Shown here: positions 36,222 through 46,000 of the stretch, in pieces | How the letters are laid out: each line of letters starts with the position of its first letter | Position numbering within the stretch: position 1 is the stretch's first letter | Origin: Ornithinimicrobium pekingense DSM 21552 | GTDB taxonomy: Bacteria > Actinomycetota > Actinomycetes > Actinomycetales > Dermatophilaceae | NCBI RefSeq assembly: GCF_000421185.1 | Contig: NZ_ATWJ01000013.1 | Location: 124,001 to 188,000 of the forward strand | Reading direction: 5' to 3' | DNA length: 64,000 nt | Notes under the pieces: model-generated | The model's input: the letters and a program-made list of their open reading frames with translations, nothing else | What the model was told of the DNA's origin: nothing | Database searches by the model: none | Program-made: the position numbers and the translations under genes

Positions 36222-37667
36222 ATGGAGTGGTTCGTCGCCGAGGACGGATGGCTGGGGCGGGCGGTGTTCCTGCACGCCCTGGCCGCGCTCTACGTCGTCG
36301 CCTTCGTCGCGGCCGCGCGCCAGGGCCCGGCGCTCATCGGCACGCGCGGGCTGACGCCGGTGCCGGACCACCTGCGACGGGTGGGCTTCCGGCAGGCGCC
36401 GAGCGTCTTCCACCGCTGGTGGTCCGACCGCTTCTTCCTCGCGGTCTGCTGGACGGGCGCGGGGCTGGCGGCGCTGACGCTGGCCGGGGTGACCGCGCGG
36501 CTGCCGCTGGTGGCGTCGACGGCGGTGTGGCTGGCGCTGTGGGCGCTCTACCTGTCGGTCGTCAACGTCGGCCAGCTCTGGTGGTCCTTCGGCTGGGAGT
36601 CGCTGCTGTGCGAGGTGGGCTTCCTGGCGGTCTTCCTGGGCAACGCGGCCGTCGCGCCGCCGCTGCTGGTCCTGCTCCTGCTGCGGTGGGTGCTCTTCCG
36701 GCTCGAGCTGGGCGCCGGGCTGATCAAGATGCGCGGCGACCCGTGCTGGCGCGACCTGACCTGCCTGCACCACCACCACGAGACCCAGCCGATGCCGGGG
36801 CCGCTGTCGTGGTTCTTCCACCACCTGCCGGGGCCGCTGCACAGGGTCGAGGTCGCCGCCAACCACGTCACCCAGCTGGTCGTGCCGTTCGGGCTGTTCC
36901 TGCCCCAGCCGGTGGCCGGGGTGTGTGCCGGGATCATGCTCGTCACCCAGCTGTGGCTGGTGGCCAGCGGCAACTTCGCCTGGCTCAACTGGCTGGCGGT
37001 CGTGCTGGCCGCCTCGGTGCTGCCGGACGCCTTCTGGGCGTGGCTCCTCCCCCGCCCCGTGCAGGACTGGCTCGTGCCCGCGCAGGCCGGCGCGACGCCA
37101 TACCCCTGGGCCGGGGCGGTGCTCCTGGTGACGGCGCTGGTCCTCGTCCTGAGCTGGCGGCCGGTGCTCAACCTGGTCTCGCCGGGGCAGGCGATGAACG
37201 CCTCCTTCGAGCCGCTGCGGCTGGTCAACACCTACGGGGCGTTCGGCAGCGTGACGAAGGTGCGGCACGAGATCGTGGTCGAGGGGCTCGACGAGGACGG
37301 GGTATGGCGTGAGTACGGCTTCCGCGGCAAGCCCGGGCCGCCGGGGCGCTGGCCGCGGCAGTACGCGCCCTACCACCTGCGCCTGGACTGGATGATGTGG
37401 TTCGCGGCGCTGTCGCGGCGCTATGCCCGGCCGTGGTTCCCCCGGCTGCTGCGGCGGCTGCTGGAGGCCGACCCGGCGACGCTGCGGCTGCTGGCCGTCG
37501 ACCCCTTCGACGGACGGCGGCCCGAGGCGGTGCGGGCGCTGCTCTACCGCTACCGCTACACGACCTGGGCCGAGCTGCGGGCGACGCGCGCGTGCTGGCA
37601 CCGCGACCTGGTCGGCGAGTTCGCGCACCCGGTGACGCTGGCGACGGCCGAGGCGGACTGGGCGTGA
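36222..37667 (+). CDS. Lipase maturation factor family membrane protein
   Basis: 481 residues. Several transmembrane helices in the first two-thirds; the family core AGLIKMRGDPCWRDLTCL, HHHETQPMPGPLSW, VEVAANHVTQLVVPFG is clear. The family name comes from vertebrate LMF1, an ER lipase-folding factor; the bacterial role is unknown. The C-terminal part, from NTYGAFGSVTKVRHEIVVEG, is the conserved soluble domain, ending soon after WAELRATRACWHRDLVGEF. ATG at 36222 within GGGTATGG. Confidence 0.88.
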   Translation: MEWFVAEDGWLGRAVFLHALAALYVVAFVAAARQGPALIGTRGLTPVPDHLRRVGFRQAPSVFHRWWSDRFFLAVCWTGAGLAALTLAGVTARLPLVASTAVWLALWALYLSVVNVGQLWWSFGWESLLCEVGFLAVFLGNAAVAPPLLVLLLLRWVLFRLELGAGLIKMRGDPCWRDLTCLHHHHETQPMPGPLSWFFHHLPGPLHRVEVAANHVTQLVVPFGLFLPQPVAGVCAGIMLVTQLWLVASGNFAWLNWLAVVLAASVLPDAFWAWLLPRPVQDWLVPAQAGATPYPWAGAVLLVTALVLVLSWRPVLNLVSPGQAMNASFEPLRLVNTYGAFGSVTKVRHEIVVEGLDEDGVWREYGFRGKPGPPGRWPRQYAPYHLRLDWMMWFAALSRRYARPWFPRLLRRLLEADPATLRLLAVDPFDGRRPEAVRALLYRYRYTTWAELRATRACWHRDLVGEFAHPVTLATAEADWA

Positions 37668-37688
37668 GGGCTGTGCTGGGATAGGAGG

Positions 37689-39758
37689 ATGACCAACCCG
37701 TTCCTGGCACCGTCCACCCTGCCCTTCTCCCTGCCCGACTACGCGACCATCACCGACGCGCACGTGCGGGAGGCGCTGGAGATCGGGATGGAGCAGCAGC
37801 TGGAGGAGCTGCGGGCGATCGCCGAGGACACCTCGCCGGCGACGGTGGAGAACGTCCTGCACGCCTGGGAGCGCAGCGGCGCCGTGCTGGAGCGGACGCT
37901 GTCAGCCTTCTGGGTGGCGCGGTCGGCCGACACCAACCCCGAGCGCGACGCGATCATGGCCGAGTTCTCCCCCCGCCTGGCGGCCCACCAGGACGCGATC
38001 CTGCTCGACCCGGCGCTCTACGGCCGGCTCAGGGCGCTGTCCGAGCGGGCCGACGCCGGTGAGGTCGAGCTCGACGATCAGGACGCCTTCAACCTCTCCG
38101 AGCGGCTGCGCGCCTACGAGCGCGGCGGGATCACGCTGCCGGCCGGGCAGCAGGCCCGGCTGCGCGAGCTCAACGGCGAGCTGGCCACGCTGTCCAACGA
38201 GTTCGACACCGCACTGGTGGCCGGGCGCAACGCCGCGGCCGTGCACGTCACCGACGAGGCCGAGCTGGCCGGGCTGTCCGAGGACGAGAAGGCCCGGCTG
38301 CGGGAGGCGGCGCGCGGCCGCGACCTCGACGGCTGGCTGGTGCCGGTCGTCAACACGACGGGGCAGCCGCTGCTGGACAACCTCGAGCACCGGGGCCTGC
38401 GGGAGCGGATCTTCCGCGCCTCGGTCGGGCGTGGCCTCGGCTCCGGGGACCCTGCCCACGACACCCGCGACACCCTGGTGCGGATCGCGCGGCTGCGGGC
38501 CGAGCGGGCTGCGCTGCTCGGTTACCCCCACCACGCCGCCTACGTCCACGAGGTCGCCTGCGCCCGGACCACCGAGGCGGTCAACGACCTGCTCGGTCGG
38601 CTCACCCCCGGGGTCGTGCAGATCGTCGAGCGCGAGGCGGAGGCGCTGCGGGCGCGGCTGGAGAGCGTGGAGCCGGGGGCGACCCTGGAGCCGTGGGACT
38701 GGCAGTTCCTGGCGACGCGCGAGAACGCCGCGTCGGCGTTCGACACCGACCAGCTCAAGCCCTACCTGGAGTTCGAGCGGGTCCTGACCGAGGGGGTCTT
38801 CGCGGCCGCGACGGCGCTCTACGGCATCACCTTCGCCGAGCGGCCCGAGCTGGTCGGCTACACCTCCGAGGCCCGGGTCTTCGAGGTGCGGGAGGCCGAC
38901 GGCTCGGTGCTGGGCGCCGTCGTCATCGACGCCTACACCCGGCCGAACAAGAAGGGCGGCGCGTGGATGACCTCCATCGTCGACCAGAGCCACCTGCTCG
39001 ACCAGCAGCCGGTCGTGACCAACACGTGCAACGTGCCGCCGCCCGCGGAGGGGTCGCCGAGCCTGATGACCTGGGACAACGTCATCACGCTGTTCCACGA
39101 GTTCGGGCACGACCTGCACGGGCTGCTGTCGGACGTGCGCTACCCGTCGCGGTCCGGGACGTCGGTGCCGCGCGACTTCGTCGAGTTCCCCAGCCAGGTC
39201 AACGAGATCTGGGCGTGGGAGCCGGCGCTGCTGCGGCGCTTCGCCCGGCACCACGAGACCGGCGAGCCGATCCCGGACGAGTGGGTGGACAAGCTCGTGG
39301 CGAGCCGGACCGAGAGCGGCTACCGGACCCTGGAGCTGCTGGCGGCGATGCTGCTCGACCAGGCCTGGCACCAGACCCCGCTGGCGGAGCTGCCGGAGGA
39401 CGGGTCGGGCGTCGAGGCCTTCGAGGCGGCGGCGCTGGAGCGCGCCGGGGCGGCCCACCCGCTGATCCCGCCGCGCTACCGGTCGGCCTACTTCCACCAC
39501 ATCTTCGGCGGAGGCTATGCCGCGGGCTACTACTCCTACCTGTGGTCGGAGGTCATGGACGCCGACACGGTCGCGTGGTTCCGCGAGCAGGCGACGGCCG
39601 AGCAGCCCGGCGGGATGACGCGCGAGGCGGGCGACCGCTTCCGCGCCGAGCTCCTGGGCCGCGGCGGCTCGCTGGAGGCGCTGGAGACCTACCGGCGCTT
39701 CCGCGGCGCCGACCCCGACGTCTCCCACCTGCTGGCGCGCCTGGGCCTGACCGCCTGA
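37689..39758 (+). CDS. M3-family metallopeptidase (Dcp/oligopeptidase A-like)
   Basis: 689 residues. The zinc site FHEFGHDLHGLLSD (HEFGH at about 470) with the downstream glutamate in FVEFPSQVNEIWAWE is diagnostic of thimet/Dcp peptidases. FHHIFGGGYAAGYYSYLWSE near the end is the substrate-binding segment. It cleaves short peptides in the cytoplasm, probably as dipeptidyl carboxypeptidase or oligopeptidase. Follows the lipase maturation gene by 21 bases. Array B begins close after the stop. Confidence 0.92.
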   Translation: MTNPFLAPSTLPFSLPDYATITDAHVREALEIGMEQQLEELRAIAEDTSPATVENVLHAWERSGAVLERTLSAFWVARSADTNPERDAIMAEFSPRLAAHQDAILLDPALYGRLRALSERADAGEVELDDQDAFNLSERLRAYERGGITLPAGQQARLRELNGELATLSNEFDTALVAGRNAAAVHVTDEAELAGLSEDEKARLREAARGRDLDGWLVPVVNTTGQPLLDNLEHRGLRERIFRASVGRGLGSGDPAHDTRDTLVRIARLRAERAALLGYPHHAAYVHEVACARTTEAVNDLLGRLTPGVVQIVEREAEALRARLESVEPGATLEPWDWQFLATRENAASAFDTDQLKPYLEFERVLTEGVFAAATALYGITFAERPELVGYTSEARVFEVREADGSVLGAVVIDAYTRPNKKGGAWMTSIVDQSHLLDQQPVVTNTCNVPPPAEGSPSLMTWDNVITLFHEFGHDLHGLLSDVRYPSRSGTSVPRDFVEFPSQVNEIWAWEPALLRRFARHHETGEPIPDEWVDKLVASRTESGYRTLELLAAMLLDQAWHQTPLAELPEDGSGVEAFEAAALERAGAAHPLIPPRYRSAYFHHIFGGGYAAGYYSYLWSEVMDADTVAWFREQATAEQPGGMTREAGDRFRAELLGRGGSLEALETYRRFRGADPDVSHLLARLGLTA

Positions 39759-39786
39759 CGACGTCTGGTCCCGCTCCCCCTCTGCG

Positions 39787-39914
39787 ACCGACGACGTCGC
39801 GCGCACGCTCCTCACCCCACCGACGACGTCGCGCGCACGCTCCTCACGCGACCGACGACGTCGCGCGCACGCTCCTCACGCGACCGAGGACGTCGCGTGC
39901 ACCAACGGGGACGG
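39787..39914. repeat. Tandem array B, 32-bp period (four units)
   Basis: ACCGACGACG recurs at 39787, 39819, 39851 and (as ACCGAGGACG) 39883: exact 32-base steps. The core reads GACGTCGCGCGCACGCTCCT. A degenerate unit also overlaps the M3 peptidase stop (CTGACGACGTC at 39755). The complement of the unit is the same family as arrays A and C. Confidence 0.85.
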
Positions 39915-39975
39915 TTCTGACCACAGACTGCCCACCTCTTGCTACCGTCGCGGGGACACCGATCGAGGAGGACCG

Positions 39976-40206
39976 ATGTCGAAGACCGCCGTGCTGGTGT
40001 ACGCCGTCGTGGGGGCGGGGCTCATCGCCTGGGCCGTGATGTCAGGCGACGCGTTGCCGCTGGGGCTTCTGCTCCTCGCGTGTCTCGCCGCGCTCCTGCA
40101 TCTCGTCGGGCCGGGGAAGATGGGCAAGGCCGGTGCCGACCAGCAGCTCCGGGAGCAGGCCAGGGCGAGGTATGGCGTGCACGCGCCGGACCGGCCCCGC
40201 TTCTGA
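39976..40206 (+). CDS. Small two-helix membrane protein
   Basis: 76 residues: MSKTAVLVYAVVGAGLIAWAV and LPLGLLLLACLAALLHLVG form two helices, followed by a charged tail ending HAPDRPRF. ATG has GAGGAGG at five-base spacing, so it is translated. TACCGT upstream (39945) may be its -10. Flanked on both sides by the 32-bp repeat arrays in opposite orientation. No family recognised. Confidence 0.7.
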   Translation: MSKTAVLVYAVVGAGLIAWAVMSGDALPLGLLLLACLAALLHLVGPGKMGKAGADQQLREQARARYGVHAPDRPRF

Positions 40207-40220
40207 CCACCTGACGCCCT

Positions 40221-40336
40221 CGGTCGCGGGTGAGGCGGGCACACCACGTCCCCGGTCGCCGCTGGGGCGTGCGCGCCACGTCCTCGGTCGCGGGTGAGGC
40301 GGGCGCACCACGTCCCCGGTCGCGGGTGGGGGCGGG
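40221..40336. repeat. Tandem array C, 32-bp period (about 3.5 units)
   Basis: CGGTCGC recurs at 40221, 40253, 40285 and 40317, exact 32-base steps. A unit reads CGGTCGCGGGTGAGG, then CGGGCGCACCACGTCCC. It is the inverted counterpart of array B, so the small membrane gene sits between opposing arrays. The last unit runs into the stop codon of the EF-G-like gene. Confidence 0.85.
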
Positions 40337-42424
40337 TCAGCCGATGAGCTCGCGGGTCTGGGCGGCGGGCAGGTAGTCGTAGCGGACGAAGCTGCGGGTG
40401 AACGTCCCCGAGCCGTGGGACACCGAGCGCAGGTCGATCGGGTAGCGGGCCAGCTCGTGCTGGGGCACCTCGGCGCGGACGACCGTGTGTCCCTCCGAGC
40501 CCACGGGCTCGGTGCCGTAGACCTGGGCGCGGCGACCGCGCAGGTCGGCCATGACCGCGCCCACGTAGTCGTCGGCCACGGTGATCTCGACGGCGTCGAC
40601 CGGCTCCAGCAAGGACACGGTCGACTCGTTCGCGGCCTCGCGCAGGGCCTGGCCGGCCGCGTTCTGGAAGGCCATGTCGGAGGAGTCCACCGAGTGCGCC
40701 TTGCCGTCGACGAGCGTCACGCGCACGTCGACGCAGGGATAGCCGGCGAGCACACCCTCGGCGAGCTGGTTGCGCAGCCCCTTCTCCACCGAGGGGATGA
40801 ACTGCCGCGGGACGGCGCCGCCGACCACCTTGTCGACGAACTCGAAGCCCGCGCCGCGCTGGAGCGGCTCGATCTCCAGCTGCACCACGGCATACTGCCC
40901 GTGGCCGCCGGACTGCTTGACCAGCCGGCCCTGCACCTGCACCGGGCGCACGAAGGTCTCGCGCAGCGAGGTCTTGACCGGCTCGGTCTCGACGTCGACG
41001 TTGTAGCGGTTGCGCAGCTGGTCGAGGACGTCGTCGATCTGGGCGGGACCGAGCGTCCACAGCACCACCTGGTGGGTCTCGGCGTTGTGCTCCAGGCGGA
41101 GCGTGACGTCCTCGCTGATGAGCCGCTGCAGCGCCCCGGCGAGCCGGTCCTCGTCCTTGCTCGCGGCCGCCCGGACGGCCACGGGCAGCAGCGGCTCGGG
41201 CAGCAGCCACGGCTCGACCAGCGCGGGCCGGTCGGAGTCGGAGAGGGTGTCGGCGGTCTCGGCGGAGGCCAGCTTGGTGACGAGCACGAGCTCGCCGGCG
41301 ATCGCCGCGTCACGCGGCACGGTGCCGGCGCCGCCCGGGCCGGGGGTCATGATCTGCCCCACCCGCTCGTCGTCGTCGTCGTGCCCCGGGTGGCCGGGGA
41401 CCTCCCGGCCCACGACCCGCTCCAGGTGGCCGCTGACGTGCAGCCGGGCGCCGGCGGACAGCGTGCCGGAGAAGATGCGCACCAGGGACAGCCGGCCCAC
41501 GTAGGGGTCGGTGGTCGTGCGGACGACCTCGGCCACCAGGGGCGCCGACGGGTCTGCGGTCACGTCATACAGCTCCTGCCCGGACGGGTCGGTGACGACC
41601 GGCGTCCAGGCCTGCTCGGGCGAGGGGAAGGCCGCGACCATGAGGTCGAGCAGGCGCGGGACCCCCATGCCGGTCGGGGGGTTGACGACAACGATGGGGA
41701 AGAAGCGCGCGGTCGTGATGGCGGCGCGCAGGTCGGCGCGCAGGCTCTCCCGGTCCAGCTCCTCCCCCGACAGGTAGCGGTCCAGGAGCGACTCGTCCTC
41801 GGAGGTCTCGATGATGGCCTCGACGAGCTCGGCCCGCTGGCCCTCGACGTCCGCGCGCTCCTCGTCGGTGAGCGGGCGGGCCGTGCCCTCGGCGTCGCAC
41901 ATCGTCTCGTCGAGCAGCTCGACGATCCCCGTCAGCTCCTGGCCCTCCACGACCGGGACCGACAGCGGCACCGCCGTGCCGAAGACGCGTCGGCACTGCG
42001 CGACCACGCTGTCGTAGTCGGCGCGGGCCAGCTCCAGCTGGGTCACCGCCACCAACCGGGGCACCCCCACCGCGTCGCACTCGCGCCACAGCATCCGGGT
42101 CGCCTCGTCGATGCCGCTGCCCGCGGCGACGACGAAGACCACCGCGTCGGCGGCCCGCAGCCCGGCGCGCACGTCACCGACGAAGTCGGGCCTGCCGGGG
42201 GTGTCCACGACCGTGACGACGGTGCCGCTGCCCTCGTGCACCGTGCTCGCGACACCGAGCGCGGTCGAGGCCTCCTCGGCCTCCTTGACGTGCCCGAGCT
42301 GCCCGCTGGTCAGCTGCTCCAGCAACGCGCTCTTGCCGGTCCCCTGCGGCCCGACCAGGACCACGTTGCGGATCTCGGAGGGGCTGCTCGGTGCACGGAA
42401 CGAAGAGGCGCCGTTGCGGTTCAT
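40337..42424 (-). CDS. Elongation factor G-like GTPase (EF-G2 type)
   Basis: 695 residues with the five-domain EF-G layout (C-terminal domains seen in SGGHGQYAVVQLEIEP, FQNAAGQALREA and SFVRYDYLPAAQTRELIG). The GTPase motifs deviate: P-loop GPQGTGKS (25-32), switch II DTPGRPDF (74-81) with Arg in place of the catalytic His of DTPGHVDF, and the NKxD position reads TQLE (about 129-132). Like actinobacterial FusA2 proteins, it probably is not the main translocase and may have little GTPase activity. ATG at 42424; a dyad lies just upstream at 42443. Confidence 0.85.
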   Translation of the reverse strand: MNRNGASSFRAPSSPSEIRNVVLVGPQGTGKSALLEQLTSGQLGHVKEAEEASTALGVASTVHEGSGTVVTVVDTPGRPDFVGDVRAGLRAADAVVFVVAAGSGIDEATRMLWRECDAVGVPRLVAVTQLELARADYDSVVAQCRRVFGTAVPLSVPVVEGQELTGIVELLDETMCDAEGTARPLTDEERADVEGQRAELVEAIIETSEDESLLDRYLSGEELDRESLRADLRAAITTARFFPIVVVNPPTGMGVPRLLDLMVAAFPSPEQAWTPVVTDPSGQELYDVTADPSAPLVAEVVRTTTDPYVGRLSLVRIFSGTLSAGARLHVSGHLERVVGREVPGHPGHDDDDERVGQIMTPGPGGAGTVPRDAAIAGELVLVTKLASAETADTLSDSDRPALVEPWLLPEPLLPVAVRAAASKDEDRLAGALQRLISEDVTLRLEHNAETHQVVLWTLGPAQIDDVLDQLRNRYNVDVETEPVKTSLRETFVRPVQVQGRLVKQSGGHGQYAVVQLEIEPLQRGAGFEFVDKVVGGAVPRQFIPSVEKGLRNQLAEGVLAGYPCVDVRVTLVDGKAHSVDSSDMAFQNAAGQALREAANESTVSLLEPVDAVEITVADDYVGAVMADLRGRRAQVYGTEPVGSEGHTVVRAEVPQHELARYPIDLRSVSHGSGTFTRSFVRYDYLPAAQTRELIG

Positions 42425-42442
42425 GCGGCATAACCTACGCCT

Positions 42443-42457
42443 ACTACACGAAGTAGT
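42443..42457. promoter_or_regulatory. Dyad upstream of the EF-G-like gene
   Basis: ACTAC, ACGAA, GTAGT: a 15-base perfect-armed inverted repeat between the end of the MarR gene (42460) and the EF-G-like start. Its size fits a MarR-type site, but no binding is shown. Confidence 0.4.
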
Positions 42458-42459
42458 GT

Positions 42460-42951
42460 CTACCGGTCCCCCGAGCCCTCCGGGCCTGCCGCGTCGGCGA
42501 CCCGGCGGCCCACCTCGAGCATCCTGCCGACCAGGCGGGAGAGGTCGGCGAGCTCGTCGAGGTCGAGCCCCTCGAGCAGCCGGGCGCGCGCCTCGCGGGT
42601 CGGCCCCTCCAGCGCGGCGAGCACCGTCTGCCCCTCCTCGGTCACCCGCAGCAGCAGCCGGCGACGGTCGGCGGGGTCGGGCCTGCGCTCCAGCCAGCCG
42701 CGCGAGGCGATGCGCTCGACGATGCCGCTCATCGTCGGCGTGGTGACGTCGAGCGCCCGGGCCAGGTCCTGCCCGGTGAGGTCCGGCGTGGCCCGGACCA
42801 GCACGAGCACCTGGACCTGGCGCAGGGTCAGGTCGGCGGGCACCCGCACCGGGTCGAGCCAGCGCACCACGACCGCGTGCAGCGCGTCCTCCGACCGCAC
42901 GATCTGTGCGGTCAGCTCCGCCCGCCGGTCCTGCGGCTGCGTGCGGGTCAT
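42460..42951 (-). CDS. MarR-family transcriptional regulator
   Basis: 163 residues. LTLRQVQVLVLVRATPDLTGQDLARAL, VTTPTMSGIVERIASRGWLERR and PDPADRRRLLLRVT are the winged helix and wing. ATG has GAGGAG five bases upstream. Divergent from the RND pump across 55 bases with a dyad, so it probably represses the pump, and perhaps the EF-G-like gene downstream. Confidence 0.9.
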   Translation of the reverse strand: MTRTQPQDRRAELTAQIVRSEDALHAVVVRWLDPVRVPADLTLRQVQVLVLVRATPDLTGQDLARALDVTTPTMSGIVERIASRGWLERRPDPADRRRLLLRVTEEGQTVLAALEGPTREARARLLEGLDLDELADLSRLVGRMLEVGRRVADAAGPEGSGDR

Positions 42952-42963
42952 AAGTCTCCTCGT

Positions 42964-42984
42964 CAGTTCGTCCCGGGCTAACTG
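42964..42984. promoter_or_regulatory. Dyad in the MarR/RND divergent promoter
   Basis: CAGTT, eleven bases centred on CCCGGG, AACTG. TAGGCT at 42992-42997 is a likely -10 for the pump, so a protein on the dyad would cover its -35 region. Candidate MarR operator. Confidence 0.4.
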
Positions 42985-43006
42985 TTGGTCTTAGGCTAGG
43001 CATCCT

Positions 43007-46000
43007 ATGTCGCGCCTCACGCTCTTCAGCGTCCGCAACCGTGCCCTCGTCGCGCTGACGACGCTCTTCGCCGTCGTGGCGGGGCTGTGGTCGACCTCCG
43101 CCCTGCCGCGCGAGCTCTTCCCCTCCCTGCAGTTCCCGGTGCTGGCGGTCACCACCCCCGTGCCCGGCTCCAGCAGCTCGGTCGTCGAGGAGCAGGTGAC
43201 CGAGCCGGTCGAGGTGGTCGCCCAGGGGCTGAACAACGTCGTCGAGGTGACCTCGACCAGCACCGACGGCTTCTCCTCCGTCGTCGTCGAGCTGGACTAC
43301 GGCACCGACCTCGGGGCCGTCCAGACCGACCTGCAGCGCGCGGTCCTGGCGCAGGCCCCCAACCTGCCCGACGGCGCCGAGCCGCAGATCTTCGCCGGCA
43401 ACCTCGACGACTTCCCGATCATCCAGCTCGCCGCCACCGGCGGCGAGGGCGTGGACGCCGACGAGCTCGTCGACCGCCTCGAGCGGCTCGTCGTGCCCGA
43501 GATCGAGGACGTCGACGGCGTGCGCGCGGCGACCCTGTCCGGCGTCGCCGACCGCGTCGTCACCGTCGACCTCGACGACGAGGAGGCCGCCGAGGCCGGC
43601 GCCACCGTGCCCTCCGTCGCCCAGCTGCTGCAGGCCAACGGCGTCGTCGTCCCGGGCGGGACGGTGCTCGACGGCGACGCCGAGCTGCCGGTCCTGGTCG
43701 GCTCGCGCCTCACCTCGGTCGAGCAGATCGAGGCGCTGCCGCTGCTCACCCCCCAGGTCATGGGTATGCAGCAGGCCGCCGCCCAGCAGCGCACCGCCGC
43801 CGCCGAGGCGCGCACCGCCGCGGACGACGCGACGGCGGCCGCCGCGGCCAGCCCGGCCGACCCCGAGCTCGCCGCCGGCGCGGCCGCCGCCCAGGCCGCG
43901 GCCGAGCAGGCCGAGACCGCGCTCGAGGAGGCCGGGGAGGTGGAGGTCCCGACCCTCGGTGACGTCGCCGAGGTGACGCTGGAGACGCGGGCGGCCACCG
44001 CATACACCCGCACCAACGGCGAGCCCAGCGTCGGCATCGCCATCACCAAGACCCCCGACGGCAACGCGGTCGAGATCTCGCACGACCTCGCCGACCTGCA
44101 GGCCGAGTTCGGCACCGCGCTCGGTGGCGGCGAGCTGGTGACCATCTACGACGGCGCGCCGTTCATCGAGAAGTCCATCGAGGACCTGGCCACCGAGGGC
44201 GTGCTGGGCCTGGGCTTCGCGATCCTGGTCGTGCTGGTCTTCCTGCTGTCCGTGCGCCTGACGCTGGTCACCGCGCTGTCGATCCCGCTGTCGCTGCTCA
44301 TCGCGCTCATCGGCCTGCAGGCGCTGGGCTACAGCCTCAACATCCTCACCCTCGGTGCCCTGACGATCGCCGTGGGCCGTGTCGTCGACGACTCCATCGT
44401 GGTCATCGAGAACATCAAGCGGCACATCGCCCGCGGTGACGAGCGGCGCACCGCGGTCGTGGAGGCCACCCGCGAGGTCGCCGGAGCGATCACCTCGGCC
44501 ACGGTGGCCACCGTGGCGGTCTTCCTGCCCCTCGGCTTCGTCGGCGGCCAGGTCGGCGAGCTGTTCCGGCCCTTCGCGGTGACCGTGGCCCTGGCCATGC
44601 TCGCCTCCCTGCTGGTGGCGCTGACGATCATCCCGGTGCTGGGCTACTGGTTCCTCGGCGGCGGCCGCGCCACCCCCGGCCGGCACGAGGAGGAGCCCGA
44701 CGAGGCGCGCGACACCCCCGACCGGCTGCAGCGCGCCTACCTGCCGGTGCTGCGCACCGCCGTCGCGCACCCCTGGGTCACCGTGCTGCTCGCCGCGCTC
44801 GTGCTCGGCGGGACGGGGTATGCCGCCACCCTCCTGAAGACGGACTTCATCGGCTCCGCCGGGGAGAACACCCTGCAGGCCACCCTGACGATGCCCACCG
44901 GCACCCGGCTCACCGACACCGACGAGCAGGCCCGGCAGGTCGAGGAGTGGCTGGCCGACCAGGACGAGGTCGCCGCCTACCAGGTGGTCGCCGGCAGCCC
45001 CGGCGGCATCGAGGCGGTCTTCCTCGGCAGCGGCGCCAACACGGCGACCTTCGCGATGACGCTGGAGGAGGGCGTCGACGGCGAGGCCTTCGGCGAGGAG
45101 CTGACCGCGCACGTCGAGGAGCAGCTCGGTGAGGGGGCCTCTCTCGTGGCCACCGCCGGCCAGCAGATGGGCAGCACCGACCTCGAGGTCGTCGTGCAGG
45201 CCCAGGACGAGGACGACCTGCGCGCCGCCGCCGGGTCGGTGACCGAGCTCGTGCAGGACGTCGGCGCCACCGACGTCACCAACGACCTCACCGACACCGT
45301 GCCGTCGCTGCGGGTGCGCGTCGACCGGGCCGCGGCCGCCGAGGCGGGCGTGACCGAGGCGCAGGTCGGCCAGCTCGTGCAGGCGGCGACCGACGGCACC
45401 CGGGTGGGGCGCGTGGAGTTCGACGCCCGCCAGGTCGACGTGCTGGTCCGGCAGGGAGCCGCGGACGACGTGGACGGGCTGGAGGAGCTGCAGGTCGCCA
45501 CCACCGCCGACGGCGACCCGGTGCTGCTGGGCGAGGTGGCCGAGCTGGAGACGGTCGAGGAGGCGGTCACGATCACCCGCGTCGACGGCCTGCGGGCCGC
45601 CACGGTGTCGGGCCGCCCCAGCGGCGACGACCTGGGTGCGCTGAGCGCCCAGCTCGGGGAGCGGCTCGACGGCCTGGAGGTCCCCGACGGGGTCCAGGTC
45701 GAGCTCGCCGGCGTCTCCGCCGACCAGCAGTCGGCGTTCAACGCCCTCGGGCTGGCGCTGCTGGCCGCGATCGCCATCGTCTACCTGGTGATGGTCGCGA
45801 CCTTCAATTCCCTCGTCCAGCCGCTCATCCTGCTCGTCTCCGTGCCGTTCGCGGCCACCGGCTCCATCGGCCTGCTGCTGCTGACCGACAAGCCGCTGGA
45901 CGTCGCCTCGATGGTCGGCATGCTCATGCTCGTCGGCATCGTCGTGACCAACGCGATCGTGCTCATCGACCTGGTCAACCAGTACCGCGCCCGCGGCCTG

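Noticed and set aside
39787-40336. Possible CRISPR array because of regular 32-bp repeats
   Set aside because: Units are joined directly with no spacers, differ from each other, and no cas genes are near.
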